Notes: generated by a model from the sequence alone, not told the origin. Counted from the first letter of the stretch, positions 53,494 to 63,895 are shown. The stretch is DNA of 64,000 nt from Roseovarius albus (GCF_900172335.1 NZ_FWFX01000015.1:1-64000); one strand, 5' to 3'. Program-made: numbers and translations.

Positions 53494-54558
53494 TTATTTC
53501 TCCTTCAGACCCGAAGACCGGAACAGCATCCAGTCAACAACGAAGTTGACCGCAACTGTCAGCAAGGCAATTGCCGCAGCTGGGATCAGCGGGGTAAGTT
53601 CACCAAACGAGATCAGTGTCGCGTTTTCACGCACCATCGACCCCCAGTCAGCGGTGGGTGGTTGAATACCCAGCCCAAGGAACGACAGGCCGGCAACCAG
53701 CAGAAACACAAAGCAAAATTCCAGACCATATTCAGCCACCAGAGGGGCGGTCGAGTTCGGTAGGATTTCCTTGCGGATCAGGTAACCTGTCCCTTCACCA
53801 CGCAGCTTAGCTGCTTCGATGTAGTCCATGACGACAACATCACCAGCAACGGCGCGTGTCAGGCGGTAGACTCTTGGAGCGTAGATGATAGCAACCGCAC
53901 AGATGATCACGATCATACTCGAACCAAAGATCGACAGCATCAACAGGGCGAAAATCAACGATGGGATCGACATGATCACATCCGCAAACCGGCCCATGAA
54001 CTGGTCAAACCAGCCACCTTTGGTCGCTGCCAACATACCGGCACCGGCACCAAGGATAAACGCAGCCGTTGTTGCCGATAGAGACAGCCCAACAGAGTTG
54101 CGCGTGCCGTAGATAATCCGGCTAAACATATCTCGACCGAGTTGATCAGCACCCAGCAGCATGTTTTGGTCTGCTGGAGCAAAGGCTGATGAAATCACCT
54201 CAGCTTCACCAAAGGGTGCAATCCATGGCGCAAAGATGCCTGCAATTGCATAGGTGAAGATGACAAACATCCCGAAGGCAGCCGTCAACGGCGCGGTACG
54301 CAGTTCTTTCGCCATGTTGTCTGAAACCATCATGATCAAGAACTCACGGAAGGCATAAGAAACCATCGCCGCCATCGCCAGAACACCGGCACTGATTGCG
54401 ACAAATTTCAATGCACTTGTTCCACCGACAATACCCAGAATGAAGGATACCAGTGTCAATGAAAACAGCAGTAAAAAGACCGATCGTTTGTTGAAGTAGG
54501 CCGCCAAGCAGGACCCGATGAGAAGAAAGGCATAGTAGCCAATTACAAAAATGCTCAT
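53494..54558 (-). CDS. Peptide-type ABC permease (DppC-like) with N-terminal extension
   Basis: A 354-residue inner-membrane permease. The binding-protein-dependent transport signature is in the AAKLRGEGTGYLIRKEILPN region, with GADQLGRDMFSRIIYGTRNS before the core helices as in DppC/OppC. About 85 residues with three extra hydrophobic segments precede the standard DppC start, longer than usual. It lies between the DppB-like and double-ATPase genes with gaps of 12 and 3 bases. Confidence 0.9.
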   Translation of the reverse strand: MSIFVIGYYAFLLIGSCLAAYFNKRSVFLLLFSLTLVSFILGIVGGTSALKFVAISAGVLAMAAMVSYAFREFLIMMVSDNMAKELRTAPLTAAFGMFVIFTYAIAGIFAPWIAPFGEAEVISSAFAPADQNMLLGADQLGRDMFSRIIYGTRNSVGLSLSATTAAFILGAGAGMLAATKGGWFDQFMGRFADVIMSIPSLIFALLMLSIFGSSMIVIICAVAIIYAPRVYRLTRAVAGDVVVMDYIEAAKLRGEGTGYLIRKEILPNSTAPLVAEYGLEFCFVFLLVAGLSFLGLGIQPPTADWGSMVRENATLISFGELTPLIPAAAIALLTVAVNFVVDWMLFRSSGLKEK

Positions 54559-54570
54559 GTCATCCCCTCC

Positions 54571-55527
54571 TTATTTCGGATGCCGCAAACGCGGGTTGGT
54601 CAGAATTGCGCCGACGTCAGCAGCAAGGTTCAGCAAGATGAAGGTCGCCGCGAAAATCAAACAGCAGGCGTTCACAACAGGAACGTCGCGCTTCGCCACA
54701 GCATCCACTAGAAGTTGGCCAATACCTGGGTAAACGAAAACCACCTCGACCAAAACCACGCCAGTGATCAGGTAAGCCAAGTTCAACGCGATAACTGTAA
54801 TGATTGGCGCCCAAGCATTCGGCAGAGCGTGCTTCACGATCACGCGCCAAGGCGGAACACCTTTCAGACGAGCCATCTCGATATATGGCGAGGCCAGGAG
54901 GTTAATGATCGCAGCCCGTGTCATACGCATCATGTGCGCGGTCACAACCAGAACCATGGTAAGGGCCGGTAGGAAAGTGCGATATAGCAAGTCCCCAAAG
55001 CTCATTCCGTCATTCAAGCTCGCAATCGCAGGGAACATGCCCCATTTGACCGAGAAGTAGAGGATCAGAATGTAACCCAGGAAAAACTCAGGTGAAGAGA
55101 TGAACGACAATGTGACAACGTTGGCGACGCGGTCGAAGATCGAATTGCGTAGCAAAGCGACCAATACGCCCAACAAAATCGAAATCGGGATTGCAATCAT
55201 TGCGGCATAAGCCGCCAAAAATAGCGTGTTAGCAAACCGTTCTCCAATCGCCGAAGCGACAGAACCGCCTGTTACAATTGAAGTGCCGAAGTCGAATACG
55301 ATCGCGCCCTTCAACCAAGCGAGATAACGAACGATTGCAGGTTGATCGAGCCCCATTTCCTTACGCAAGGCCGCAAGGTTTTCTTCTGTCGCGCCCTGTC
55401 CGAGAACGGCTTGAGCAACGTCACCTGGCAACAACTCGATCATAAAGAAAATTATGGCCGAGATGATCAGCAAGATGATCGCCCCCAACCCGAGCCGTTT
55501 TCCAACTAGCCCTAGTATGTCTCCCAT
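54571..55527 (-). CDS. Peptide-type ABC permease (DppB-like)
   Basis: A 318-residue inner-membrane permease of the DppB/OppB family with about six helices. It shows ELLPGDVAQAVLG after the first helix, the EAA-type loop in ARLKGVPPWRVIVKHALPNA and the final VFVYPGIGQLLVDAVAKRDVPVV. It is the first gene of the operon; unusually, no periplasmic binding-protein gene is found upstream or downstream. The substrate could be peptides, opines, nickel or sugars, as in this ABC family. Confidence 0.92.
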   Translation of the reverse strand: MGDILGLVGKRLGLGAIILLIISAIIFFMIELLPGDVAQAVLGQGATEENLAALRKEMGLDQPAIVRYLAWLKGAIVFDFGTSIVTGGSVASAIGERFANTLFLAAYAAMIAIPISILLGVLVALLRNSIFDRVANVVTLSFISSPEFFLGYILILYFSVKWGMFPAIASLNDGMSFGDLLYRTFLPALTMVLVVTAHMMRMTRAAIINLLASPYIEMARLKGVPPWRVIVKHALPNAWAPIITVIALNLAYLITGVVLVEVVFVYPGIGQLLVDAVAKRDVPVVNACCLIFAATFILLNLAADVGAILTNPRLRHPK

Positions 55528-55679
55528 TTGTCCCTCCTTCTGTCTGCGTCGGCTTTTTGAGTGTTCCCAACGCCTTTACAGTTATGTTTCCCACAGGTGC
55601 AGGATGCGACCTGAAAGGATTTGTGGCCCCGATGCTCAAATGGGATTTCTAGCATCTGGGCAATTTAAGCCTGACAATG

Positions 55680-55871
55680 TCAGGCCAAACGAAATTGGCC
55701 ATTCCTGACGAATGGCCAAAGTAAACTCAATCGCGCCGAACAGATCGCTGTTTGCGCTAGCACCCAAATGACTGGGCGGTGATCAACGGAGAAAGATAGG
55801 CACAATCCATAACCGACAGACGACCCGTATGAGGGTGTATCGTCTGCTTCGCTTGTTACGGCAGGATTCAT
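55680..55871 (-). CDS. Possible 63-residue protein or remnant
   Basis: A short frame with a GGGAG box 5 bases before its ATG. The product (MNPAVTSEADDTPSYGSS, then mixed hydrophobic sequence) matches nothing known to me, and its end runs through the hairpin at 55695-55719. It may be a leader peptide, the decayed start of a lost binding-protein gene, or chance. Confidence 0.25.
   Translation of the reverse strand: MNPAVTSEADDTPSYGSSVGYGLCLSFSVDHRPVIWVLAQTAICSARLSLLWPFVRNGQFRLA
55695..55719 (-). terminator. 10-bp hairpin upstream of the ABC permease operon
   Basis: TTGGCCATTC (55695-55704) and GAATGGCCAA (55710-55719) form a perfect stem with loop CTGAC; leftward, TTTCGTTT follows. A second stem CCTGAC/GTCAGG lies at 55670-55684. 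Together they look like a terminator or attenuator before the dppB-like gene. Confidence 0.55.
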
Positions 55872-56113
55872 GTGCACTCCCTGATTATTTGCTGAACGCG
55901 CCTCATTCTTTGTGCGAGGCTTTAGCCAAATTTTGCATCTCATTTGGTTCTGCGAACAGCCCGAATACGACATGAACCCAACAAATCACGAAATTTCCGT
56001 TACATCTACCCTTTAGTTAAGCAAATGATATTTTTTTGAACGCGGCTTAAAAACTTCTGTAACTACTGACAAATTATGAACTTTTTCTCTGGAAAGTGCC
56101 GTTCGCAGAAGAT
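55872..56113. other. AT-rich gap between rarA and the ABC operon
   Basis: No gene is recognised. This is where the promoter of the leftward ABC operon should lie; a binding-protein gene would be expected here in related systems but is absent. Confidence 0.45.
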
Positions 56114-57424
56114 TCACGAGCCTCTTCGGGCTCGTAATTTGGTAAAATAATCAAGCCGCTTCTTAAGTTCTCGTTCGAATCCCCGCTCAACCGGGTGATA
56201 ATACGCGGGGCGCTTCATGGTCTCGGGAAAATAGTTCTGCCCCGAAAATCCGTCTTCGGCATCGTGATCATAGGCATAACCATCACCATAGCCCTGTTCT
56301 TGCATCATTTTGGTCGGTGCATTCAGAATATGTTTGGGCGGCGGCTCACTGCCAGTACTGCGCGCACCCTTCATGGCGGCCTTATACGCAATATAGGTTG
56401 CGTTCGACTTTGGCGCCAAAGCCAGATACGTCACTGCTTGCGCCAAGGCCAACTCGCCTTCGGGGCTACCCAAACGTTCATAGACTTCCCAAGCGTGCAG
56501 ACAATGGGTTTGCGCCTGCGGATCTGCCAATCCAATATCCTCTACCGCCATGCGCGTGATTCTACGAGCCAGAAAGCGTGGATCCTCTCCGCCTGCCAGC
56601 ATACGAGCAAACCAATACAGCGCCGCATCCGGATCAGAGCCACGTACGGATTTGTGCAAGGCTGAAATCAGATTGTAGTGCTCATCTCCGCTCTTGTCGT
56701 ATTTGGCCGCACGCTTCATCAAGCGCTTGGTCAGCGCATCGGTGTTGAGATTGCCTTCGACTTTCCATGCTGAAACTTGTTCAATCAGGTTCAGCAACGC
56801 CCGACCATCGCCATCGGCCATTTCGAGCAACGCTTCACGCGCGTGGCCATCAAGCGGCAGCGCATGGCCTAGCTCAGACTCAGCACGTTGGGTCATTCGC
56901 TCCAATTCAGCCAACTCCAAACGTTCCAACACCAGAACCTGTGCCCGGCTTAGCAAAGCGGCATTCAACTCGAAGCTTGGGTTCTCCGTGGTTGCCCCCA
57001 CCAACAAGATGGTACCATCTTCCATATGCGGCAAAAATCCATCCTGTTGTGCCTTATTGAAGCGATGGATCTCATCGACGAACAACAATGTCCCCTGCCC
57101 GTTTGACCGGCGCAACCGGGCTTCCTCAAAAACTTTGCGCAGCTCAGGCACACCAGTGAAGATCGCGCTGATCTGCACAAAACGCAGATCCGTTTCATCC
57201 GCCAGTAGCCGCGCAATTGTGGTTTTCCCCACCCCTGGCGGCCCCCACAAAATGAGCGATGTCAGACTGCCAGAACCCAACATGACGCCAAGCGGTGCAT
57301 CAGGACCAAGAATCTGTTTCTGCCCGATCACCTCGGCCAGACGGCGCGGCCGTAGCCGGTCGGCAAGCGGATGTGGTGCGGTTTGTGACGCATCAGAAGT
57401 CGATGAAGAAAACAGGTCAGACAT
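56114..57424 (-). CDS. rarA: Replication-associated recombination protein RarA (MgsA)
   Basis: A 436-residue AAA+ ATPase related to clamp loaders. It has an N-terminal PLADRLRPRRLAEVIGQ, Walker A GPPGVGKTTIARLLA, Walker B LLFVDEIHRFNK, sensor GATTENPSFELNAALLSR and the C-terminal tetramerisation region (MKGARSTGSEPPPKHILNAP in part). RarA acts at stalled replication forks together with SSB and RecA. It starts 2 bases after the DegQ-like protease gene stop, so the two share a transcript. Confidence 0.95.
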   Translation of the reverse strand: MSDLFSSSTSDASQTAPHPLADRLRPRRLAEVIGQKQILGPDAPLGVMLGSGSLTSLILWGPPGVGKTTIARLLADETDLRFVQISAIFTGVPELRKVFEEARLRRSNGQGTLLFVDEIHRFNKAQQDGFLPHMEDGTILLVGATTENPSFELNAALLSRAQVLVLERLELAELERMTQRAESELGHALPLDGHAREALLEMADGDGRALLNLIEQVSAWKVEGNLNTDALTKRLMKRAAKYDKSGDEHYNLISALHKSVRGSDPDAALYWFARMLAGGEDPRFLARRITRMAVEDIGLADPQAQTHCLHAWEVYERLGSPEGELALAQAVTYLALAPKSNATYIAYKAAMKGARSTGSEPPPKHILNAPTKMMQEQGYGDGYAYDHDAEDGFSGQNYFPETMKRPAYYHPVERGFERELKKRLDYFTKLRARRGS

Positions 57425-57426
57425 GA

Positions 57427-58806
57427 TCAGAGCTTATAACGCAAAGACAGCCGACGCGAGCCGCGCATGACATCAAGCCGCAGATAGTCCCGCGCCTTGC
57501 GCATCAATGTAGCAGCCATATCGCTATTCAGGATTGGCCGCCCGTTTACCTCAGCGATCACATCCCCCCGGCGCATGCCCAGGCGCGCGCCAACTGGGCC
57601 CGGATCTTCTACAATCGCCCCTTCGGACATCAGTGGCAGATTATATTCTGCAATAACTGCGGGATTAATTGTGGATAGGACCAACTCCGGCACAGGAGAT
57701 TTACGCCCAGTTGTTATGGTGCCTCGGTCAGGCGTTTCTGGTGCCGCCATCAGGGCAACAGCGATCTCTTCGCTCTGCCCGTCCCGGATACGAGTGACCA
57801 GAGATTCCTTGCCAATACCTGCAACCGACATGCGATAGATCATCTCAGCCGGGGTGTTGACCGTATAGCCATCCACAGCGGCGATGATATCGCCTGCTTC
57901 GAACCCGGCTTCCCGGAAAGGGCTTTGCCTATGCAGTTGCGACAAGATCAGACCACCGGGGCGCTCCAATCCCAACCCATCGGCCACATCTGACGTCACC
58001 GGCTGGCCGGTTGCACCTGCCCACGGACGTTGAAAACTCTCGCGCCCATCGCGCATCTGATCCAGAAACTGTGCGACCAAGGCCGAAGGAATGGCGAAGC
58101 CAATGCCGTTGGAGCCACCAGAGCGGGACAGAATTGAGGTATTGATTCCAATAAGATGGCCGCTGATATCAACCAAGGCACCGCCAGAATTCCCCGGATT
58201 GATTGGCGCGTCAGTTTGGATGAAATAACCCCGGCTATTCCCCGTGGCCGTGCCTGATCGCGCAAGGCCAGACACGATGCCACTGCTGACGGTTTGCCCA
58301 ACCCCAAAGGGATTTCCGATTGCCAAAACCAGCTCGCCGACCTCCACTTCATCCGAGTTCCGCAGTTCGAGATACGGCAGGTCACTTGCGTCTTTCAACC
58401 TCAAGATAGCCAGATCGCTTTCCTGATCGCCTAGTAAAACCTCGGCGTCATATTCGCGACCATCTTGGGAGATAACACGGATCTCTGAGGCCATACCGAC
58501 GACATGATAATTCGACACGACGATCCCGTCGTCGGTCAGGATCACTCCGGAACCTAAAGAGTTTTCAATCCGTGGGCGCGGGTCACCGAAGCCTTTGAAA
58601 AAATGCTCAAAAAACGGGTCACCCTGAAACGGGCTGCGGCGGCCCTGATGGATGATGCGTGCGTAGATGTTCACAACGGCTGGGGCTGCTTGTTTGACCA
58701 CAGGGACAAAGCTCAGGCTGACCTCAGCCTGCGATTTAGGCACCTGTGTTTCAGCCAAAGCTGGTGGCGTCAAAAGCAGGGTTAGCAAAACACAAAGTCG
58801 CAGCAT
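57427..58806 (-). CDS. DegQ/Do-like periplasmic serine protease
   Basis: A 459-residue HtrA-family protease. A signal peptide ends near PALAETQ. The catalytic triad is visible as His in VSNYHVVG, Asp in ESDLAILRL and Ser in NPGNSGGALVD. Two PDZ domains follow (about residues 265-350 and 370-455; GLILSQLHRQSPFREAGFEAGD and GARLGMRRGDVIAEVNG in part). It degrades or refolds damaged periplasmic proteins. It follows the rplQ terminator and heads the pair with rarA. Confidence 0.92.
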   Translation of the reverse strand: MLRLCVLLTLLLTPPALAETQVPKSQAEVSLSFVPVVKQAAPAVVNIYARIIHQGRRSPFQGDPFFEHFFKGFGDPRPRIENSLGSGVILTDDGIVVSNYHVVGMASEIRVISQDGREYDAEVLLGDQESDLAILRLKDASDLPYLELRNSDEVEVGELVLAIGNPFGVGQTVSSGIVSGLARSGTATGNSRGYFIQTDAPINPGNSGGALVDISGHLIGINTSILSRSGGSNGIGFAIPSALVAQFLDQMRDGRESFQRPWAGATGQPVTSDVADGLGLERPGGLILSQLHRQSPFREAGFEAGDIIAAVDGYTVNTPAEMIYRMSVAGIGKESLVTRIRDGQSEEIAVALMAAPETPDRGTITTGRKSPVPELVLSTINPAVIAEYNLPLMSEGAIVEDPGPVGARLGMRRGDVIAEVNGRPILNSDMAATLMRKARDYLRLDVMRGSRRLSLRYKL

Positions 58807-58875
58807 CAGAGCCTCTTAATTCTATGAAAGAAGATATGAAATCAGCAGGCAAAAGATACAAGGGCCGTGCCGGTA

Positions 58876-58903
58876 AAAGAAAACCCCCGCCAAAAGGCAG
58901 GGG
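58876..58903 (-). terminator. Terminator of the ribosomal/rpoA operon
   Basis: CCCCCGCC (58884-58891) pairs with GGCAGGGG (58896-58903) with one G-U pair, loop AAAA. Leftward, TTTTCTTTT follows. It lies 30 bases after the rplQ stop. Confidence 0.88.
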
Positions 58904-58933
58904 CTCAATCCTCAACCGAAGTCGAATATTCTT

Positions 58934-59353
58934 TTATTCTTCAGCAGCTTCTTCTGCTGCAACGCGGGCTTTGTCAGCTGCGCCTTTGGCATCAACGTCG
59001 CGGTCAACGAATTCGATGATCGCCATTGGGGCCATATCACCATAGCGGAAGCCAGCTTTCAGGACGCGGACATAGCCACCCTGACGCTCAGCATAGCGTG
59101 GGCCCAGAACATCAAACAGTTTGCTAACGTATTGATCTTCTTTCAACTGCGCTGCGGCCTGACGGCGCGCGTGCAGGTCACCGCGCTTGCCCAGCGTGAT
59201 CAGCTTTTCAATGATCGGGCGCAGTTCTTTTGCCTTTGGCAGAGTTGTTTTGATTTGCTCATGTTCGATGAGCGAGCCAGCCATGTTGGCCCACAGAGCC
59301 TTGCGGTGTTCGTGGGTACGGTTCAGGCGGCGGTAGCCTCGTGCGTGACGCAT
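58934..59353 (-). CDS. rplQ: 50S ribosomal protein L17
   Basis: A 139-residue protein with the L17 landmarks [20 protein letters not shown] at the N-terminus, [14 protein letters not shown] and the [20 protein letters not shown] region. It binds 23S rRNA near the exit tunnel. A 20-residue Ala/Glu-rich tail follows the core. The start at 59353, with AGGAG box, is correct; an in-frame ATG at 59407 is not used. Last gene of the operon. Confidence 0.97.
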   Translation of the reverse strand: MRHARGYRRLNRTHEHRKALWANMAGSLIEHEQIKTTLPKAKELRPIIEKLITLGKRGDLHARRQAAAQLKEDQYVSKLFDVLGPRYAERQGGYVRVLKAGFRYGDMAPMAIIEFVDRDVDAKGAADKARVAAEEAAEE

Positions 59354-59506
59354 TTTAAGTCTCCTAACTTCATTTTGCTTTGTCTGGCCAGCGATGCGTG
59401 TCGCCAACTCTCCTTAGGGCGGGTTTGCCCAATCTGTCCCCGGCATTCCGGGCATTTTGCATAAGGCGGAGACCTCCCCGCCCTACGCGCATTCTTTGCT
59501 CTGGCT

Positions 59507-60523
59507 TTAGAACGCGTCTTCGAACTTTTTCGCCAGATCTTCGATGTTGTCGGGCGGCCAATCCTCGACATCCATGCCAAGGTGCAGACCCATACCGGAC
59601 AGCACTTCTTTGATCTCGTTGAGCGACTTGCGGCCAAAGTTTGGCGTGCGCAGCATTTCTGCTTCGGTCTTCTGAATGAGATCGCCGATGTAAACGATGT
59701 TATCGTTCTTGAGGCAGTTGGCCGAACGAACGGACAGTTCCAGTTCGTCCACTTTCTTGAGCAGAAGTGGGTTGAACTCGAGACCATCGTCTTCGTCCTG
59801 ACGACCGGCGGCTTCTGGTTCATCAAAGTTGACGAAGATCGATAGCTGATCCTGCAGAATGCGCGCAGCGAATGCCACAGCATCGTCAGGTGTCAGTGAA
59901 CCGTCTGTTTCAACTTTCATGGTCAGCTTGTCATAGTCCAGAACCTGACCTTCACGGGTTGGCTGAACGTCATAGCTGACGCGCACAACAGGTGAATAGA
60001 TCGCATCAACCGGAATCAGGCCGATTGGCGCATCTTCTGGTTTGTTCTTGTCGGCAGCGACATAGCCTTTACCAGTGTTGACAGTCAGTTCCATGAACAG
60101 ATCCGCGCCGTCATCAAGGTGACAGATCACGTGCTCTTTGTTCAGGATCTCGATGCCAGCACTGTCAGTGATATCAGCAGCCGTGACAACACCTGGACCT
60201 TTGGCAGTGATCGACAGGCGCTTTGGCCCTTCGACTTCCATGCGCAGGGCAACGCCCTTGAGGTTCAGAACCATGTCGGTGACGTCTTCACGTACACCAG
60301 CCACGGATGAGAATTCATGCAGAACGTTGTCGATCTGAATGCTGGTGATCGCCGCGCCTTGCAGCGACGACAACAAAACGCGGCGCAGCGCGTTGCCCAG
60401 TGTCAGACCAAAACCGCGTTCCAGCGGCTCTGCCGTGACAACCGCCTGACGCAGCGGGTCATTGCCCGGCTTAACGTCCAGCTGTGTCGGCTTGATCAGT
60501 TCTGCCCAGTTCTTATGGATCAT
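59507..60523 (-). CDS. rpoA: DNA-directed RNA polymerase subunit alpha
   Basis: A 338-residue alpha subunit. The N-terminal assembly domain has [21 protein letters not shown] and the C-terminal domain (from about residue 250) has [20 protein letters not shown] (split across helices) and [17 protein letters not shown], which bind UP elements and activators. It lies between rpsK and rplQ in the usual bacterial order. No anomaly was seen. Confidence 0.98.
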   Translation of the reverse strand: MIHKNWAELIKPTQLDVKPGNDPLRQAVVTAEPLERGFGLTLGNALRRVLLSSLQGAAITSIQIDNVLHEFSSVAGVREDVTDMVLNLKGVALRMEVEGPKRLSITAKGPGVVTAADITDSAGIEILNKEHVICHLDDGADLFMELTVNTGKGYVAADKNKPEDAPIGLIPVDAIYSPVVRVSYDVQPTREGQVLDYDKLTMKVETDGSLTPDDAVAFAARILQDQLSIFVNFDEPEAAGRQDEDDGLEFNPLLLKKVDELELSVRSANCLKNDNIVYIGDLIQKTEAEMLRTPNFGRKSLNEIKEVLSGMGLHLGMDVEDWPPDNIEDLAKKFEDAF

Positions 60524-60640
60524 GCTGTCCCTCCATTCCTGTTCTCGGCCCGATGTCCAAAGGCCGAAAACGCCCGAGGTTTAAAATTGACGGAATGGGA
60601 CCGTGAAAAATCACACGGCCCCATCCAAAATAAATGCGGA

Positions 60641-61030
60641 TTAAACCCGACGGCGCTTAGGTGGGCGGCAGCCGTTGTGTGCAATCGGTGTTACGTCACG
60701 GATTGATGTGATGTTGAAACCAACCGCGGCCAGAGCGCGCAGCGCCGATTCACGACCCGAACCTGGGCCCTGAACTTCGACTTCGAGGGTTTTCATACCG
60801 TGATCCTGCGCCTTGCGGCCTGCGTCTTCGGCAGCCATCTGAGCGGCATAAGGTGTCGACTTACGCGACCCTTTGAAGCCCATGGTGCCCGCGGACGACC
60901 ATGCGATGGCGTTGCCCTGAACGTCTGAGATCAGGATTTTGGTGTTGTTGAAAGAAGAGTTCACGTGAGCAACGCCTGTGGCGATGTTCTTGGAGACCTT
61001 CTTTTTGGTGCGTTTGGTATCGCGTGCCAT
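60641..61030 (-). CDS. rpsK: 30S ribosomal protein S11
   Basis: A 129-residue protein with typical S11 segments: [20 protein letters not shown], the [17 protein letters not shown] helix, [19 protein letters not shown] and the end [16 protein letters not shown]. It sits on the platform of the 30S subunit. Second gene after rpsM in the group, 14 bases apart. Confidence 0.98.
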   Translation of the reverse strand: MARDTKRTKKKVSKNIATGVAHVNSSFNNTKILISDVQGNAIAWSSAGTMGFKGSRKSTPYAAQMAAEDAGRKAQDHGMKTLEVEVQGPGSGRESALRALAAVGFNITSIRDVTPIAHNGCRPPKRRRV

Positions 61031-61044
61031 TGATCAGCCCTCCC

Positions 61045-61413
61045 TTATTTCTTCTTACCAGCAATGGCCTTTGCAGGGCCTTTGCGTGTGCGTGCGTTGG
61101 TGTGTGTACGCTGACCGCGAACCGGCAGGTTACGACGGTGACGCAGGCCACGGTAGCAACCAAGGTCCATCAGACGCTTGATGTTCATCTGAACTTCGCG
61201 GCGCAGATCGCCTTCGACGTTGTAGTTGGCGTCGATGTGTTCGCGCACGGCCAGAACTTCAGAGTCGCTCAGCTCGTTTACACGACGGGATGAGTCGATG
61301 TTTACGGCTTCGCAGATGGCTTTGGCCGAAGTGTGACCAATACCAGTGATATATGTCAGGGCGATCGGGACCCGCTTGTGGGTCGGGATGTTAACGCCGG
61401 CGATACGTGCCAA
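61045..61413 (-). CDS. rpsM: 30S ribosomal protein S13
   Basis: A 122-residue protein with S13 hallmarks: [20 protein letters not shown] at the start, [38 protein letters not shown] and the basic end [12 protein letters not shown]. It contacts 16S rRNA in the head and the tRNA in the P site. About 200 bases upstream separate it from the unknown 80-residue gene. Confidence 0.98.
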   Translation of the reverse strand: MARIAGVNIPTHKRVPIALTYITGIGHTSAKAICEAVNIDSSRRVNELSDSEVLAVREHIDANYNVEGDLRREVQMNIKRLMDLGCYRGLRHRRNLPVRGQRTHTNARTRKGPAKAIAGKKK

Positions 61414-61472
61414 GTGTCATTTTCCTTTTGCGTTGCGGGTCCGTAGCTCCAGACCCTTTTTTCACAACGTAA

Positions 61473-61496
61473 GCCCGAAGCGATCAAGCATCGGGC
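61473..61496 (-). promoter_or_regulatory. Hairpin in the rpsM leader
   Basis: GCCCGA (61473-61478) and TCGGGC (61491-61496) form a 6-bp stem 60-83 bases upstream of the rpsM start. It could be a leader control element for the rpsM-rpsK-rpoA-rplQ genes; no known ribosomal-protein motif is recognised. Confidence 0.35.
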
Positions 61497-61621
61497 CGCA
61501 GCTGAATTCAGGTAATCGATTCGCGCCGGGGGCGACCCGGTTAAAGAATCGTATCTCTAACGAGATGGTGGTCCATAGGAGGAATTGAGGGGAGCGTCAA
61601 GGCTAAACGAAAAACGGCCAT

Positions 61622-61864
61622 TTATCCGGGTTCTGGGATGCGTCGCAAAGGTACTTTTTCTTCTACCAATGTGGTCCCATCAAAGAACACTAAAGCACCG
61701 TTTTCCTGCTGGATCATAATTCCTAGATAGTCGGCTTGTGGCCATTCCTGCTCTGGAAAGTTGTCGGACCACTCCCCAACCACTGAATTGAAAACGACGG
61801 CACCTATAATGCCGTCGTCTACATCCAAGCAATCACCTACCCGAATTTCATTCAAGGCAGTCAT
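61622..61864 (-). CDS. Unknown 80-residue protein between adk and rpsM
   Basis: A small acidic protein, 5 bases after adk. The sequence (VGDCLDVDDGIIGAVVFNSV, later QENGALVFFDGTTLVEEK) suggests a small beta-barrel, but I recognise no family. In most alphaproteobacteria adk and rpsM are direct neighbours, so this is an insertion into the conserved operon. The AAAAGAA box is a weak ribosome-binding site. Confidence 0.6.
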   Translation of the reverse strand: MTALNEIRVGDCLDVDDGIIGAVVFNSVVGEWSDNFPEQEWPQADYLGIMIQQENGALVFFDGTTLVEEKVPLRRIPEPG

Positions 61865-61869
61865 TTCTT

Positions 61870-62511
61870 TTAGCCTAAAGCGCCCGCAATCGATGCTTTA
61901 ACTTCGTTGATTTCGCCCAAGCCATTGACCGATTGCAACATGCCTTTGGCATAGTAGTAGCCCAGCAGTGGCGAGGTCTTTTTGTAGTATTCCATCAGAC
62001 GGTTTTTGAGGCTGTCTTCGTTATCGTCAGCGCGGCGCTTCACCTCGGTGGAGCCACAGTTTTCGCATTTTCCGTCTGCGGGCCATGGTTTGGTGATGTC
62101 GTTGTAGACATTGCCACAGCCGCCACAGGTGGAACGGGCAGTGATACGGCTGACCAACGCATTGTCATCAACCTGCATCTCAACCACGGCATCAAGGCTT
62201 TCGCCGCACTCTTCAAGCAACGCCGCCAACGCGTCGGCCTGTGGCAATGTGCGGGGGAAGCCATCAAAGATGAAGCCCCCACCCTTTTCGCCTTGCAGCT
62301 TTTCGCGGATCAGGCCGATCACGATTTCATCGGTGACCAGATCGCCACGCGCCATAACATCGGCAACAATTTTGCCCATCTCGGTCCCGCTATCTTTGGC
62401 CTCTCGTAACATGTCCCCGGTGGAAAGTTGGGTCATGTTACGGTCTTCGACCAAAATATGTGCTTGTGTGCCTTTACCGGCACCCGGTGGTCCGAGAAGA
62501 ATGATGTTCAT
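61870..62511 (-). CDS. adk: Adenylate kinase
   Basis: A 213-residue enzyme that balances ATP, ADP and AMP. The P-loop is [25 protein letters not shown] holds the AMP-binding and catalytic residues. The long lid contains four cysteines ([10 protein letters not shown] and CENCGS), the pattern of a zinc-binding lid usual in Gram-positive and many alphaproteobacterial enzymes. The start overlaps the secY stop as ATGA. Confidence 0.97.
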   Translation of the reverse strand: MNIILLGPPGAGKGTQAHILVEDRNMTQLSTGDMLREAKDSGTEMGKIVADVMARGDLVTDEIVIGLIREKLQGEKGGGFIFDGFPRTLPQADALAALLEECGESLDAVVEMQVDDNALVSRITARSTCGGCGNVYNDITKPWPADGKCENCGSTEVKRRADDNEDSLKNRLMEYYKKTSPLLGYYYAKGMLQSVNGLGEINEVKASIAGALG

Positions 62512-63872
62512 CGACGAGTGGCTCCCTTTCTGCGAGCGCGCTTTTTACCTTTGCCGCTCAATTGTGATTTTTCGATCAGCCCTTCGTATTGATGCGCCAG
62601 AAGGTGTGATTGAACCTGCTGGATCGTATCCATTGTGACCGAAACCACAATCAGAACTGACGTGCCGCCAAAATAGAACGGAATCTGGAATTGGCTACGC
62701 ATAATTTCAGGCAAGAGACAAACTGCCGCAAGGTAGCCGGCACCGATGACCAGAACGCGGTTGACCACATACTCAAGGTATTCAGAGGTTTTCTTGCCTG
62801 GGCGGATGCCGGGGATAAAGCCATTTTGGTTCTTCAGATTGTCCGCAACATCATCGGGTTTGAACGCCACGTTGAAGGTGTAGAAATAGGCAAAGAACAC
62901 GATCATCAGCGTGAAGAACGCCAGATAGAGAGGCTGGCCGGGGCCGAAATAGGCCAGAACAACCGACATAACGCCGCCGGTCTGGTTGCCCGAGAAAGTA
63001 CTGACGGTGATCGGCAAGAGCAGCAGCGAGCTGGCAAAGATCGCCGGGATCACGCCCGCTGGGTTCACTTTGACTGGCAGATGGCTGGAGCCGCCGTCGT
63101 AGACTTTCATACCCACCTGACGGCGGGGGTATTGAATGTGGATCTTGCGCAGGCTGCGTTCCATGAACACAACAAAGGCAAAGACCGCGATGATCATCAC
63201 CAGAACGCTGACGATCACGGCAGGGCTGATTGCGCCTGAGCGGCCAGAGGCAAGGAATTGCGCCAGCGCTGCGGGTACCTCGGCAATGATGCCGACGAAA
63301 ATGATTAATGAAATGCCGTTGCCGATGCCGCGTGCAGTGATTTGCTCACCCAGCCACATCAGGAACATGGTGCCGCCGACCAGTGTGATCATGCAGCTGG
63401 CAATAAAGAAGAAGCCCGGATTGGTGACCAGATCACCCGACTGCATGCTGACAGCCAGACCATAAGATTGCAGCGTCGCCAGACCAACCGTGCCGAAACG
63501 GGTGTATTGGTTGATCTTCTTGCGGCCCTGCTCGCCTTCTTTCTTGAGCTGTTCCAGCGCAGGAACCATGGCGGTGAGCAGCTGAATGATGATCGATGCC
63601 GAGATATAAGGCATGATGCCCAGCGCAAAGATCCCCATGCGGCCCAAGGCTCCACCGGTGAACATCGACAAGATGCCGCCAATGCCGGTTGCCGCCTCTT
63701 CCATGAATTCACGCAGCGCCTGGCCATCGATGCCCGGCACAGGAATGTAGGTGCCCAGACGATAGATGATCAAAACGATCAGGGTGAAAACAATGCGTTT
63801 GCGAAGATCAGTTGCTTTGCCAAGCGCGGACCAGCTGGTGTTGGCCGCCATTTGTTCTGCTGCAGATACCAT
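62508..63872 (-). CDS. secY: Protein translocase subunit SecY
   Basis: A 454-residue membrane protein with ten helices that forms the protein-conducting channel with SecE and SecG. Landmarks are the plug region [49 protein letters not shown] and the [20 protein letters not shown] loop. It lies between rplO and adk as in the spc-type ribosomal operon. Confidence 0.98.
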   Translation of the reverse strand: MVSAAEQMAANTSWSALGKATDLRKRIVFTLIVLIIYRLGTYIPVPGIDGQALREFMEEAATGIGGILSMFTGGALGRMGIFALGIMPYISASIIIQLLTAMVPALEQLKKEGEQGRKKINQYTRFGTVGLATLQSYGLAVSMQSGDLVTNPGFFFIASCMITLVGGTMFLMWLGEQITARGIGNGISLIIFVGIIAEVPAALAQFLASGRSGAISPAVIVSVLVMIIAVFAFVVFMERSLRKIHIQYPRRQVGMKVYDGGSSHLPVKVNPAGVIPAIFASSLLLLPITVSTFSGNQTGGVMSVVLAYFGPGQPLYLAFFTLMIVFFAYFYTFNVAFKPDDVADNLKNQNGFIPGIRPGKKTSEYLEYVVNRVLVIGAGYLAAVCLLPEIMRSQFQIPFYFGGTSVLIVVSVTMDTIQQVQSHLLAHQYEGLIEKSQLSGKGKKRARRKGATRR

Positions 63873-63895
63873 GAAGAGGTCTCTTTCATAATCAA

